Assembly: GCA_035606355.1 (NCBI GenBank)
Contig: DATNFO010000010.1
Span: 1-64,000, forward strand
Direction of reading: 5' to 3'
DNA from: Sulfopaludibacter sp035606355
Lineage (GTDB): Bacteria > Acidobacteriota > Terriglobia > Bryobacterales > Bryobacteraceae
DNA length: 64,000 nucleotides
Under the pieces are notes generated by a model, which saw only the letters and a list, made by a program, of their open reading frames with translations, made no database searches and was not told the DNA's origin. Both the position numbers and the translations under genes were made by a program. This document shows, one piece after another, positions 1-8,929 of the stretch (position 1 is its first letter; each line of letters begins with the position of its first letter).

Positions 1-16
1 CCTCGGATCCCCGGCA

Positions 17-100
17 CCTTTTACCGCTCCCTCACGGTCACGGCTCCGTATCTAGTTGATTCTGCTAACGGAGCCGTGACCGTAAGGGAGCGGTAAAAGG
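17..100. repeat. Family A long palindrome, copy 1
   Basis: Two 33-nt arms (17-49 and 68-100) are reverse complements with one mismatch and flank an 18-nt loop (50-67). Each arm carries the core ACCGCTCCCT. Near-identical palindromes occur at 11600-11683 and 52633-52716, and a half copy at 57241-57290. No transposase is nearby. It looks like a BIME/REP-type or MITE-like dispersed element; it probably continues left of the window. Confidence 0.9.
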
Positions 101-475
101 TATCGAAAAGGCGGATGAAGTGCGACGAGAGCGACAGCCGGATTGTTTCACAATCCCGTAAGGGAGCGGTAAAGGTATCGAAAAGGCGGATGAAGTGCGA
201 CGAGAGCGACAGCCGGATTGTTTCACAATCCCGTAAGGGAGCGGTAAAGGGTATCGAAAAGGCGGATGAAGTGCGACGAGAGCGACAGCCGGATTGTTTC
301 ACAATCCCGTAAGGGAGCGGTAAAAGGTATCGAAAAGGCGGATGAAGTGCGACGAGAGCGACAGCCGGATTGTTTCACAATCCCGTAAGGGAGCGGTAAA
401 AGGTATCGAAAAGGCGGATGAAGTGCGACGAGAGCAGCCGCCGGATTTTCACAACCCCGTGAGGGAGCGGTAAAC
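101..475. repeat. Five tandem 75-76 bp repeats (family A unit)
   Basis: The word TATCGAAAAGGCGGATGAAG starts at 101, 176, 252, 328 and 404, giving periods of 75, 76, 76 and 76. Copies are almost identical; they differ mainly in the number of A or G bases at the junction after GAGCGGTAAA. The last copy is more diverged. The same unit, reversed, lies left of the palindromes near 11540 and 52560. Short open frames across it are by-products of the repeat. Together with the palindrome this accounts for the whole gene-free stretch 1-489. Confidence 0.92.
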
Positions 476-489
476 GGTGCCGTCACACC

Positions 490-1512
490 CTACTGAATCT
501 GGACCAGCCCCTGAGGCTCTTCGCGTACCGCGCCCGGCGCCAGGTCCTGCTTGCCGCGCCAGAAGTCGATGTACGAAATCTGGTGCACGCACGCGACGGT
601 ACAGCGCGGCGCGCAACTTTTGGCCGTCCGATACTCGCGGCGCACGTCCGCCGTGCTGTACTCCATCAGCGGCTTGCCCGGATAGCCGCGCTGCTGCGAG
701 CAGTAGTGCACCAGCCCGTCTTCGCAGATATACAGATACCGCGACCCCGCCCGGCACCGCCAGTTATTCTCTTTGCCGTGCGCGATGTTGTCCTGGAAAT
801 AGTTGATGCGCGCGTAGCTGCTCTTCTCCATCGACCGCATCGCCGTGTACACGCGCCGCTCCGTTTCGCCGAGCGGCTGTAACTGGCCCTCGCCATCGTG
901 GATGATCCCAACCGTCGAGGTGAAGCCCAACTCCACCGCGCGGCGGCCCACCGTCAGCGCGTCCTCGGGATTATGAATTCCGCCGCCCACCACCGAGTTG
1001 ATATTGACGTGAAACAACGCGTGCTTCGCCAGCAGTTGCAGCTTCTTGTCCAGCACCTTGAGGCTTTTCTTCGACACTTCGTCCGGCATCACATTGTCGA
1101 TCGAGATCTGCAAATGATCCAGACCCGCGCGATTCAAGCGCTCGATGCGATCCGCCGTCAGCAGGTAGCCGTTCGTGATCATTCCCGCGAGCATTCCGTT
1201 CTTGCGGATGCGCGCGATCAGCAAATCCAGCTCCGGATGCAGCAGCGGCTCGCCGCCGGAAATGGTGATGATATTCGTGCCAAGCTCCGCCAGCCGATCC
1301 AGCCGCTGATACATCGTCTCGATCGCCACGGGCTTACTGGTAGTGTCGTATTCGTTGCAGTAGGTGCAGGAAAGATTGCAGCGCCGCATCGGTATGACGT
1401 GCGCGAGCACAGGATGATCGGTTGACGTCAGACCCTTGACGATCATCCGAATCTCCCGGGCGCGCCGGCTCACTGCCCGTAACGCTTTGACTAGTCTCCT
1501 GGAATCCCTCAT
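490..1512 (-). CDS. Radical SAM protein with SPASM-like C-terminal cysteines
   Basis: The 340-aa protein has the radical SAM motif CNLSCTYC near residue 49, which binds the 4Fe-4S cluster that cleaves S-adenosylmethionine. The GGEP motif (SGGEPLLHPEL) follows about 35 residues later. A C-terminal cysteine set (WRCRAG, CEDG, HYCSQQ, CAPRCTVAC) suggests a SPASM or twitch-type domain with an auxiliary Fe-S cluster. The substrate cannot be read from sequence. No small precursor peptide lies next to it, so a peptide-modifying role is unsupported; HpnH-like or other small-molecule roles are alternatives. The start at 1512 has no clear ribosome site; an internal ATG at 1446 is possible. The gene stands alone between the family A repeats and the hybrid kinase. 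Confidence 0.85.
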   Translation of the reverse strand: MRDSRRLVKALRAVSRRAREIRMIVKGLTSTDHPVLAHVIPMRRCNLSCTYCNEYDTTSKPVAIETMYQRLDRLAELGTNIITISGGEPLLHPELDLLIARIRKNGMLAGMITNGYLLTADRIERLNRAGLDHLQISIDNVMPDEVSKKSLKVLDKKLQLLAKHALFHVNINSVVGGGIHNPEDALTVGRRAVELGFTSTVGIIHDGEGQLQPLGETERRVYTAMRSMEKSSYARINYFQDNIAHGKENNWRCRAGSRYLYICEDGLVHYCSQQRGYPGKPLMEYSTADVRREYRTAKSCAPRCTVACVHQISYIDFWRGKQDLAPGAVREEPQGLVQIQ

Positions 1513-1611
1513 ACGTGCGAAGTGCTTCTATTACAGCACATTCGGCCTGAAAATCAGGACAGTTTGAAAGTAATCGGAGACTTTTCGGGGTTGAATGGTA
1601 GCGCAGCGCGC

Positions 1612-3156
1612 TTACCCCGGCTGCTGATCCAACGTTTCCCGTACCTTGTTGGCCAGCACTTCCGGACGCAGCGGCTTTTGCAGGAAGCTCATGCCCGGGC
1701 TCAGCGCGCCCGTGCGAACCAGCACATCGTCCGTGTACCCCGACATGTAAATCACTTTCATGTCCGGACGCAGTTCGCGCAGCCGTTCTCCCAACTGGCG
1801 GCCGGTCATCTTCGGCATCACCATGTCCGTGAGCACAAGCTGAATCTCGCGTCCGCGCTTTTCGAACAGACGCAGCGCTTCTTCGCCGCTCGCAGCCTCC
1901 ACCACCTTGTATCCGCGGCGATGCAGCACGTGGGTCAGCAGCCGCCGAACGCCATCCTCGTCTTCCACCACAAGCACCGTTTCGTTGCCGGAAGCGGTCT
2001 GCCGCTGTGGAGCGGCCGGCTCCTGCACGTCACCGGAATGCGCGCCGCGCGGCAGACAAATCGTGAACGTTGTGCCCGATCCCGGCACGCTGTTCACCCA
2101 GATGTCTCCGCCGTTCTGCTTCACGATGCTCTGCACGGTGTTGAGACCGAGGCCGGTGCCCTTGCCCTTGTCTTTCGTTGTGAAGAACGGCTCGAAGACG
2201 TGCTCGATCACGTCCGCATTCATGCCATGCCCGGTGTCGCTGATCGACAGCATCACCACCGGTCCGCGCGACATGCCGTGGCCCTGCGCGGTCTCTTCGT
2301 CAAACTCGCGATTGTATGTTTCGATGAAGATGCGGCCGCCCGAAGGCATCGCATCGCGCGCATTCAGCACCAGGTTCATGATCACCTGTTCGATCTGTCC
2401 CGGGTCGGCGACCACTTTGCCCAGATTCGTATTGAGGCGCGTCTGCAGATCCACATACTCGCCGATAATCGGGCGCAGCATGCGCTGCATATCCATGACA
2501 ATCGCGTTCAGATCCAGCGGCTTCGGCTGCACGCTCTGATTGCGCGTGTACCCCAGCAGTTGCGACGTGAGGCGCGATCCGCGGTTGGCCGCTTTGCGGA
2601 TCTCATCCAGCTCGGGCCGCAACGGATCCTTTTCACCAATCCGGTTCAGCAGAATGTCGCTGTATCCCGCAATCAGCGTGAGAAGGTTCGCGAAATCGTG
2701 AGCCACGCCGCCCACGAGGCGGCCCACCGTTTCCATTTTTCGGGCTTGCGTAATCCGCTCGTCATCCGCCGGCCCGCTCGCAGGCCGCAGATTCTGATGC
2801 AGCACCATCGCGCCGTCGCCGCACGCTGTGATGGAAATGCGGAAGCGGGCGTCGTCGGGTCCGTAATCCCGCACGAAGCGTTCGCTGGCGCCGCTCAAGA
2901 TTTCCTGCAATGCGCTGCTCAATGAACTGCAAAGGTCGCTGCCGGGAGAGTGGACGGATTCGCACCATTCCTGGAAACACGTGCCTGCGGGCCACCTCGG
3001 GTGCGCCGCCTCCCACTCCGCATTCACGCGGCCCAGAAGCCCTCCTGCCACCACGAACGCTGCCGGAAAGGGAAGTGTGTCCAGTGGAATATCGGAGGGC
3101 GCCAGGATTCCTGTAGGCTGCTGCCAATTTACCCGAACGTTAGATATCGTAGCCAC
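1612..3156 (-). CDS. Hybrid sensor histidine kinase (HisKA-HATPase-REC)
   Basis: The 514-aa protein has no membrane segment and is probably cytoplasmic. Residues ~1-135 are a PAS-like or unknown sensor region. A HisKA block follows with the phospho-acceptor His in GGVAHDFANLL, then a HATPase domain (N-box NLVLNARDAM, G-boxes DTGHGM and GKGTGLGL). The C-terminal receiver (~390-514) has acidic residues VVEDED, the phospho-Asp in LVLTDMVMP and the lysine in LQKPL. The architecture matches the NtrB-like hybrid kinases common in soil bacteria. No separate regulator gene adjoins it, so phosphotransfer may be internal. The start used is a GTG; the exact N-terminus is uncertain. Confidence 0.9.
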   Translation of the reverse strand: MATISNVRVNWQQPTGILAPSDIPLDTLPFPAAFVVAGGLLGRVNAEWEAAHPRWPAGTCFQEWCESVHSPGSDLCSSLSSALQEILSGASERFVRDYGPDDARFRISITACGDGAMVLHQNLRPASGPADDERITQARKMETVGRLVGGVAHDFANLLTLIAGYSDILLNRIGEKDPLRPELDEIRKAANRGSRLTSQLLGYTRNQSVQPKPLDLNAIVMDMQRMLRPIIGEYVDLQTRLNTNLGKVVADPGQIEQVIMNLVLNARDAMPSGGRIFIETYNREFDEETAQGHGMSRGPVVMLSISDTGHGMNADVIEHVFEPFFTTKDKGKGTGLGLNTVQSIVKQNGGDIWVNSVPGSGTTFTICLPRGAHSGDVQEPAAPQRQTASGNETVLVVEDEDGVRRLLTHVLHRRGYKVVEAASGEEALRLFEKRGREIQLVLTDMVMPKMTGRQLGERLRELRPDMKVIYMSGYTDDVLVRTGALSPGMSFLQKPLRPEVLANKVRETLDQQPG

Positions 3157-3305
3157 GCACTGGTTCCGCCCGCCATAGGTGCAATCTCAGGGCCGAAGCG
3201 CGGACTAGCTCGCTAACACATTCATTCTGCAACCGCATTACACGCGCACCCCAATTTGTGCAGACACGCACCGCTGTGCAGAAACTACAGATTACACGGC
3301 AATTG

Positions 3306-4199
3306 TTACGTACGATCTTTTCCTTCCAGAGACTGGTTGATAGCGATTGCAGCCTTGGCTCCCTCCGCCGCCGCCACGATCGCCAGTTGCACGTCCTTGG
3401 AGGCGTCGCCCGCGACGTACAATCCGGGGATGTTGGTGCCCTCCAGTTTCCCCGTCTGCACCGCGCCTTTACGTGTGAATTTGCAGCCCAGCCGGCCCGC
3501 TAAATCGCAGCGCTGGCTTTGGCCGGTGGAAAGAAAAATGGCGCGGCGCTCCAGGCGCGATCCGTCATGAAACACGATCCCCTCCATCGCGTCGCCGGAC
3601 CCTTCCAGGCGCGCAATCTTCTGCTCCCGCACGCCAATCCCATTGGCCCGCAGCCGCTCAAGCTCGGCCGCCTTCAACTGCGCCGGCCCGTCGCTGCACA
3701 GCACCACATCCGAAGTCCACGTCGTCAGTGAAACACAGAGTCCCGCGCCGTTCTTCCCCGAACCGTAAACGGCCAGCGGCTGGTCGCGGCGCTCCCATCC
3801 GTCGCAATACGGGCAGTGGAAGACTCCGCAGCCGTAGTAGCGCTCGAAGCCGTCAATCTGCGGTATGTTGTCGCGGACGCCGGTGGCGATCAGCAGTTTG
3901 CGCGCCTGCAAGCGCTCGCCGCCGTTTAACGTGATCGCGAAGTGGTCGCCTTCGACAGCCGCGTCTGTCACGGTCGCACACCGGTAGTCGATCTCGTAAC
4001 GCTCGAGTTGCTCCCGGCCGATGCGCCGCAACTCCGCGGGATGGATTCCGTCGCGGCTCAAGAAACCGTGCAGCGCGCGCGAGGCGTCGTTGCGATACTT
4101 TCCGTCGTCGCAGAGAATCACGCTGCGGCGGCAGCGGCCCAGAATCAAAGCGGCGCTCAAACCCGCGGGCCCGCCCCCCACAATCACCACATCCACCAT
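3306..4199 (-). CDS. Thioredoxin reductase-like FAD/NAD(P) oxidoreductase
   Basis: The 297-aa protein starts with an FAD-binding Rossmann motif (VIVGGGPAGLSAAL) and carries the redox pair CPYC in FHCPYCDGW at about residue 140, as in low-molecular-weight thioredoxin reductases. A second nucleotide-binding segment begins at VYGSGKNG, and the C-terminal GLYVAGDASKDVQ closes the FAD site. Length fits the family (~300 aa). Residues around CPYC and the C-terminus look more like the divergent TrxR-like group than housekeeping TrxB, so the electron acceptor is unclear. The frame runs open upstream into the neighbour; ATG at 4199 was chosen because the Rossmann fold begins there. It lies 41 nt after the alpha-galactosidase. 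Confidence 0.88.
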   Translation of the reverse strand: MVDVVIVGGGPAGLSAALILGRCRRSVILCDDGKYRNDASRALHGFLSRDGIHPAELRRIGREQLERYEIDYRCATVTDAAVEGDHFAITLNGGERLQARKLLIATGVRDNIPQIDGFERYYGCGVFHCPYCDGWERRDQPLAVYGSGKNGAGLCVSLTTWTSDVVLCSDGPAQLKAAELERLRANGIGVREQKIARLEGSGDAMEGIVFHDGSRLERRAIFLSTGQSQRCDLAGRLGCKFTRKGAVQTGKLEGTNIPGLYVAGDASKDVQLAIVAAAEGAKAAIAINQSLEGKDRT

Positions 4200-4240
4200 C
4201 AACCAAAGTGTAGCGCTTGCTCCGCCGCGATACCCCGCCG

Positions 4241-5731
4241 CTACTTCGATACCCGCAACAGCACCACGCCATGACCCGGAACGCTCACCGATTCCTCGGA
4301 CCCGTTCACCTGCACATCCTTGTGCGCCCACAAATCGCGCACCTTCGGACTTCCGTTGAACCCGATGTCCGACCACTCCACTTTCATTTGAGCCGCATCG
4401 GCGCCGCGATTGAACATCGCCACCGCCTTGGCCCCGCCGGATAACTCGCGCACCCAGACCTCCTGTTCGCCCGATTGCGACACGCGCCTGCCCTGCTTGC
4501 CCAGACCGTCCTGATCCACCGCGATCACTTCTTTGTTCAGCAGAATATCCTTCGTCGCTTGCGGCATGTCGCGAAGGTCGTTGCCCGCCAGCAGGGGAGC
4601 CGCGAGTATGCTCCACAAGCTCATGTGCGTGCGGTATTCGTCGCCCGTCATGCCGCCGTTGCCGATCTCCAGCATGTCCGGATCGTTCCAGTGCCCCGGC
4701 GCGGCCCACAGCGCGAGTTCATCCTGCTTGAACCCTATGTTCGACATGGATCGCCAGTTATCCGATATATCGCCGGTCGTGCGCCACAGGTTTCCGCTCA
4801 CCTCCGGACCCCACTTCCACACATCCGCGCGGCCGTACTGGCACAGGCTGTACACAATCGGCCTGCCCGCTTGCCGCAGCGCATCGCCCATGATCTGGTA
4901 CACCGCCTGCATCTCCTCATCGGTGTACAAATTCCGCGCGCTGCACCAGTCGTACTTCAGGTAATCGATGCCCCAGGCCGCGTATGTTTTCGCATCCTGC
5001 AATTCGTGACCGTAGGTGCCTTCGTAGCCCGCGCACGTATTCGGTCCCGGCGACGAATAAATCCCGAGTTTCAGTCCCTTGCCGTGAACGTAATCGGCCA
5101 GCGCCTTCATGTCCGGGAATTTTTTGTTGCTCGTGATGTTGCCGTTCGCGTCGCGCTCGCCTTCCCACGTGTCGTCGATGTTCACGTACACGTAGCCCGC
5201 CTCTTTCATGCCGTTCGAAGCCATGGCATCGGCAATCGATCGCACCGCGGTATCGTCCACGCGACCCTTGAATTTATTCCAACTGTTCCAGCCCATCGGC
5301 GGCGTCTTCGCGAGCCCGTTGTACGGCACGCGATGAATCGCCGGCAGCGGATTGCGTTTCGGATATGCGCCCTCGCCTTCCGGCGCGCGACGCGCCACCA
5401 TCTCATTACCGGGTCTGCCATCGCGCCCGATGGCGGCGATATGCAGCTCATCGCCGTCGAGCCTACCCTCATAGCTGACCTTGCGCTCGCTCTTGCCGTC
5501 CATCATGGCGCCGTTCAGAGTGAACTTCTCAGGTCCGCCGGTCATGTCTTTGATGGCGTAGTTAAACTGCGTCACGCGGATGTTTCCGCTGACGGCGTTC
5601 CCGTTTTGCTGGACATGGAAATACGTGCGGCGAACCGTGCCGTCGCTCATCGGCTGGGCGATCACCCAATTGCCGGAAAGGTCGGCGCTGAACGCGCAGG
5701 AGGCGAGCAGGCAAATCGAAAGCAGCTTCAT
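4241..5731 (-). CDS. Secreted alpha-galactosidase, GH27 (copy 1)
   Basis: This 496-aa enzyme is predicted to release terminal alpha-galactose from plant galactosides. It has a signal peptide ending near CAFSA, an extra N-terminal beta-rich domain (~20-135) beginning DLSGNW, and a GH27 barrel starting at KTPPMGWNSWNKF. The nucleophile is D261 in YLKYDWC and the acid/base is D352 in GHWNDPDML. A C-terminal beta-sandwich ends the protein. It is a close paralogue of the next upstream gene, sharing domain order, the N-terminal extension and long identical blocks, so it arose by tandem duplication. Both probably belong to one transcription unit with the arabinofuranosidase. Confidence 0.95.
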   Translation of the reverse strand: MKLLSICLLASCAFSADLSGNWVIAQPMSDGTVRRTYFHVQQNGNAVSGNIRVTQFNYAIKDMTGGPEKFTLNGAMMDGKSERKVSYEGRLDGDELHIAAIGRDGRPGNEMVARRAPEGEGAYPKRNPLPAIHRVPYNGLAKTPPMGWNSWNKFKGRVDDTAVRSIADAMASNGMKEAGYVYVNIDDTWEGERDANGNITSNKKFPDMKALADYVHGKGLKLGIYSSPGPNTCAGYEGTYGHELQDAKTYAAWGIDYLKYDWCSARNLYTDEEMQAVYQIMGDALRQAGRPIVYSLCQYGRADVWKWGPEVSGNLWRTTGDISDNWRSMSNIGFKQDELALWAAPGHWNDPDMLEIGNGGMTGDEYRTHMSLWSILAAPLLAGNDLRDMPQATKDILLNKEVIAVDQDGLGKQGRRVSQSGEQEVWVRELSGGAKAVAMFNRGADAAQMKVEWSDIGFNGSPKVRDLWAHKDVQVNGSEESVSVPGHGVVLLRVSK

Positions 5732-5766
5732 AAGCTTCTCTCAAAAAGCCTAACATATAGCGGTAA

Positions 5767-5784
5767 CGGCCGACCTCCCGGCCG
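5767..5784. repeat. Degenerate family B hairpin between the GH27 copies
   Basis: CGGCCG arms (5767-5772 and 5779-5784) flank the loop ACCTCC. It resembles the CCGGCC-TCCC-GGCCGG module of family B with mutations. It is the only structured element in the 72-nt gap between the two alpha-galactosidase genes and could lower readthrough or protect the 3' end of the upstream message. Confidence 0.5.
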
Positions 5785-5803
5785 CACAAATGTTCTTACG
5801 TGC

Positions 5804-7288
5804 CTATTTGACCCGCAGCAACACGACGCCGTGAACGGGAACGGTTGCGGTGTACGACCCGCCTTCGACGTTCACATCCTGATGGGCCCACAAGTCCCGA
5901 ACCTTCGGCTTTGCCGAAGCTCCCACGTCCGACCATTTCACGGTCATCTCCGCCGCTTTGTCGCCGCGATTGAACAGAGCCACAGCTTTCGCGCCGCCAG
6001 CCAACTCGCGCACCCAGATCTCCTGGTCGCCGTTCTGCGACAGCCGCGTGCCCTGCTTGCCCAGCGGATCCTGATCGATTGCGATCGCTTCCTTGTTCAG
6101 CAGAATGTCTTTGGTCGCCTGCGACATGTCGCGGACATCGTTGCCCGCCAGCAGCGGCGCCGCGAGCATGCTCCACAGGCTCATGTGCGTCCGGTATTCA
6201 TCGTCCGTCATGTGGCCGTTGCCGATCTCCAGCATATCGGGATCGTTCCAGTGACCCGGCGCCGCGTACGGAGCCAGATCGTTCTGCCGGAACCCGATGT
6301 TCGCCATCGACATCCACCGGTCGGAAATATCTCCGGTGGTGCGCCACAGATTCCCGCCGACCTCCGGACCCCACTTCCACACTTCATTGCGCCCGTACTG
6401 GCAAAGGCTGAATACGATCGGCCGTCCAGCCTGCCTGAGCGCGTCGCCCATAATCTGATACACCGCCTGCATCTCCTCATTCGTGTAGAGGTTCAGCGCG
6501 CTGCACCAGTCGTACTTGAGATAATCGATGCCCCACGATGCGTACGTCTTGGCATCCTGCAACTCGTGGTTGTAGCTGCCTTCGTAACCCGCGCAGGTCG
6601 CCGGTCCGGGCGAGGAATAAATTCCGATCTTCAGGCCTTTGCTGTGCACGTAGTCCGCAAGCGCCTTCATATCGGGAAACTTCTTGTTGCTCGTAATGTT
6701 GCCCTTCGCGTCCCGATCGCCTTCCCACGTGTCGTCGATGTTGATGTACACGTAGCCCGCGTCCTTCATGCCGTTCGTCGCGATCGCATCCGCAACGCCG
6801 CGCACTGCCGCGTCGTCCACGCTGTGGCCGAACTTGTTCCAGCTATTCCAGCCCATTGGCGGCGTCTTCGCCAGTCCGTTGTAGGGAACCTTATGCAACG
6901 CCGGAATCGGATTCTTCTTCGGATAAAGGCCCTCGCCTTCCGGCACACGATGCGCCACCATCTCGCGCGGCGTGCCGCGGCCGCCCGTCGCGGTGATGTG
7001 CAACTCGTCGCCCACGATCTTGCCTTCGTACTTCATGGGGCGCACGCTGCGGTTGTCCGTGTACGTCGCCGAAAGGGTGAAGCCATCCGATCCGCCGGTC
7101 ACCTCGGTGATGATGTAATGCGCCGAAGGCGTGTGAATCTCGCCTTTATTCGTCGTGCCGTCGGGCTTGATATCGAAATACGTGCGGGCGAAAGTGCCGT
7201 CGTTTCGTGGGGCCGCAACCAGCCAGTTGCCGCTCAGATCGGCCGCGAACGCGCACGCTCCGAGAAGAAAAATTCCGATGACTTTCAT
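5804..7288 (-). CDS. Secreted alpha-galactosidase, GH27 (copy 2)
   Basis: The 494-aa paralogue of the downstream gene has a signal peptide (MKVIGIFLLGACAFAA), the same DLSGNW N-terminal extension, and a GH27 barrel from KTPPMGWNSWNKF. The nucleophile is D260 (YLKYDWC) and the acid/base D351 (GHWNDPDML). The start at 7288 is favoured by AAGGGAG six bases upstream and by the signal peptide beginning there; an in-frame ATG at 7309 overlaps the stop of the arabinofuranosidase gene (ATGA) and would add seven residues. It is therefore translationally close-coupled to the GH51 gene, consistent with joint attack on arabinose- and galactose-decorated polymers. Confidence 0.95.
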   Translation of the reverse strand: MKVIGIFLLGACAFAADLSGNWLVAAPRNDGTFARTYFDIKPDGTTNKGEIHTPSAHYIITEVTGGSDGFTLSATYTDNRSVRPMKYEGKIVGDELHITATGGRGTPREMVAHRVPEGEGLYPKKNPIPALHKVPYNGLAKTPPMGWNSWNKFGHSVDDAAVRGVADAIATNGMKDAGYVYINIDDTWEGDRDAKGNITSNKKFPDMKALADYVHSKGLKIGIYSSPGPATCAGYEGSYNHELQDAKTYASWGIDYLKYDWCSALNLYTNEEMQAVYQIMGDALRQAGRPIVFSLCQYGRNEVWKWGPEVGGNLWRTTGDISDRWMSMANIGFRQNDLAPYAAPGHWNDPDMLEIGNGHMTDDEYRTHMSLWSMLAAPLLAGNDVRDMSQATKDILLNKEAIAIDQDPLGKQGTRLSQNGDQEIWVRELAGGAKAVALFNRGDKAAEMTVKWSDVGASAKPKVRDLWAHQDVNVEGGSYTATVPVHGVVLLRVK

Positions 7289-7305
7289 GTTGACTCCCTT
7301 GATGT

Positions 7306-8910
7306 TCATGCCTGCAGCGCCACCGTCGCCACGCTCAATGCGGGCAGCGTTACGCGCAGTTTGCCATTCTCCAGCGCGGCTTCGAGCGGCTTCACACCGA
7401 TTCGCTCCGGCTGGTCGAAACTGTTGAATGCGTTCCAATCGGCATCGTGGACCATCTGTCCGCGCGCCGTCTTGTATCCGCCGCCGTGTATGGTGCACTC
7501 CACCTGCATATCCGTATCGTGCCGCGGATTCACCAGCGACACCACCAACTGCCCCGCGGCCTTCGATGCCGAAATCGAAAGCTCCGGCACTTCAGGCGGC
7601 TGCGGACCGCGTCCGCCGCGCCCGGCTTGCGGCAATTCCATGCCGTCCGCCTCCACGCGCACGCTCGTATTTCCACGATGCGGCTTGAACAGCATGAACG
7701 CCCAGTATGTCGAGGTCCGCACCGTATTCTTTCCTTCCGGTCCATCGGTCAGCAGCACGCTCTGCAGCACGTTCACCATCTGCGCGATGTTGCACATGTA
7801 CAGCTTGTCCGCCTGGCGATTGAAGATGTTCAACCCGAGCCCCGCGGCCACCGCGCTGCGCATACTCGATTGCTGCCACAGCCTTCCGTTCTTGCGCTCA
7901 TCGGCTTGCGGAATCTGATCCCACACGCCCCATTCGTCGAGAATCAAACCCATGCGGCGCCCGGGGTCGTACCCGTCCAGCAGCGTGCGCTGATGAATCA
8001 GGCTCTGCTCCACGCGCGGGAAGATGATGAACTGCTGATTCATCGCTTCGGGAGTGAACCTGGTCGGCTGCATGCTGCCGCCTTCGTAATAGTGCATCGA
8101 GTAGCCGTTGGGAACGGGGCCGCGCTGCTGTACCGTGTCCATGAAACCGCGCGTCCACCGCACATCGTCGCCGCTCGGTCCGCAGCCCACCAGGTACATG
8201 CGCGTATCGCCGAAATTCTTCGCGAAGGTCGCGAAGCGCCGGTACTCGGCCGCCGCCGCTTCCGGCGTGAAGTTGCCTCCGCAGCCCCACAACTCATTGC
8301 CCACGCCCCAATACCGCACTGCGAACGGCTCCGGCGACCCGTTGGCCGCCCGTTCATCGCTCAGCGTGCTGCCCGAAGGATAGTTGCAGTATTCCATCCA
8401 GTCGCGCATCTCGTGCGGCGACCCGGTGCCCACGTTCGCGGCCAGGTACGGCTGCGCGCCAATCAGTTTGCAAAAGCCGATGAACTCGTGCGTGCCGAAT
8501 GAATTGTCCTCGGTGTAATTGCCCCAATTGATGTTGACCCGCTTCGGCCGTTTTTCCGCCGGACCCACGCCGTCGCGCCAGTGATAATCGTCGGCGAAGC
8601 ATCCGCCCGGCCAGCGCAACACCGGCACACCGAGTTCCTTCAGGTAATTCACCGCATCCCTGCGGTAGCCGTCGATGTTCGGAATCGGCGACTTCCTGCC
8701 CACCCAGATTCCGCCGTAGACGCACGACCCTAAATGCTCGGCAAAGTGCGAATGCAGTTCCGGCCGGACCGTGCCGATGACTTCGTCCACATGCACAGCC
8801 GCTTTTTTCGATGCCGAAGAAGCGCCGAAAACCGCGCGGGGAAGCAGTGCGGTCAGCGGTAGAGCGGCGGCAGTTCGGGCGAATTGCCGACGCGACAGCT
8901 TGGGGGCCAT
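7306..8910 (-). CDS. Alpha-L-arabinofuranosidase, GH51, Tat-exported
   Basis: The 534-aa enzyme should remove terminal arabinofuranose from arabinan or arabinoxylan. Its N-terminus (MAPKLSRRQFARTAA) carries a twin-arginine motif followed by a hydrophobic stretch and an AVFGAS-like cleavage region, pointing to Tat export. The acid/base is E206 in GVGNELWG and the nucleophile E326 in LILDEWGVWD, both in GH51 spacing. RWPGGCFADDYHW is another family hallmark. The C-terminus folds as the usual beta-sandwich. ATG at 8910 was chosen over an upstream in-frame ATG at 8949 because the Tat motif sits right after it. First gene of the hemicellulase unit. Confidence 0.95.
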   Translation of the reverse strand: MAPKLSRRQFARTAAALPLTALLPRAVFGASSASKKAAVHVDEVIGTVRPELHSHFAEHLGSCVYGGIWVGRKSPIPNIDGYRRDAVNYLKELGVPVLRWPGGCFADDYHWRDGVGPAEKRPKRVNINWGNYTEDNSFGTHEFIGFCKLIGAQPYLAANVGTGSPHEMRDWMEYCNYPSGSTLSDERAANGSPEPFAVRYWGVGNELWGCGGNFTPEAAAAEYRRFATFAKNFGDTRMYLVGCGPSGDDVRWTRGFMDTVQQRGPVPNGYSMHYYEGGSMQPTRFTPEAMNQQFIIFPRVEQSLIHQRTLLDGYDPGRRMGLILDEWGVWDQIPQADERKNGRLWQQSSMRSAVAAGLGLNIFNRQADKLYMCNIAQMVNVLQSVLLTDGPEGKNTVRTSTYWAFMLFKPHRGNTSVRVEADGMELPQAGRGGRGPQPPEVPELSISASKAAGQLVVSLVNPRHDTDMQVECTIHGGGYKTARGQMVHDADWNAFNSFDQPERIGVKPLEAALENGKLRVTLPALSVATVALQA

Positions 8911-8929
8911 ATCGCGTATGATAGCGCTT

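Noticed and set aside
101..475. CRISPR array
   Set aside because: The 75-76 bp units are near-identical over their whole length with no variable spacers, and no cas gene is present.
21..486. Small repeat-encoded proteins (65-93 aa)
   Set aside because: Their sequence repeats with the DNA unit and changes frame with insertion of single bases; no selection on protein visible.
490..1512. RiPP-maturase locus
   Set aside because: The radical SAM protein has SPASM-like cysteines, but no precursor peptide, peptidase or exporter lies beside it.
4475..7918. 1147-aa plus-strand open frame
   Set aside because: It is antisense to the two GH27 genes and the GH51 gene; an artefact of high-GC codon bias.
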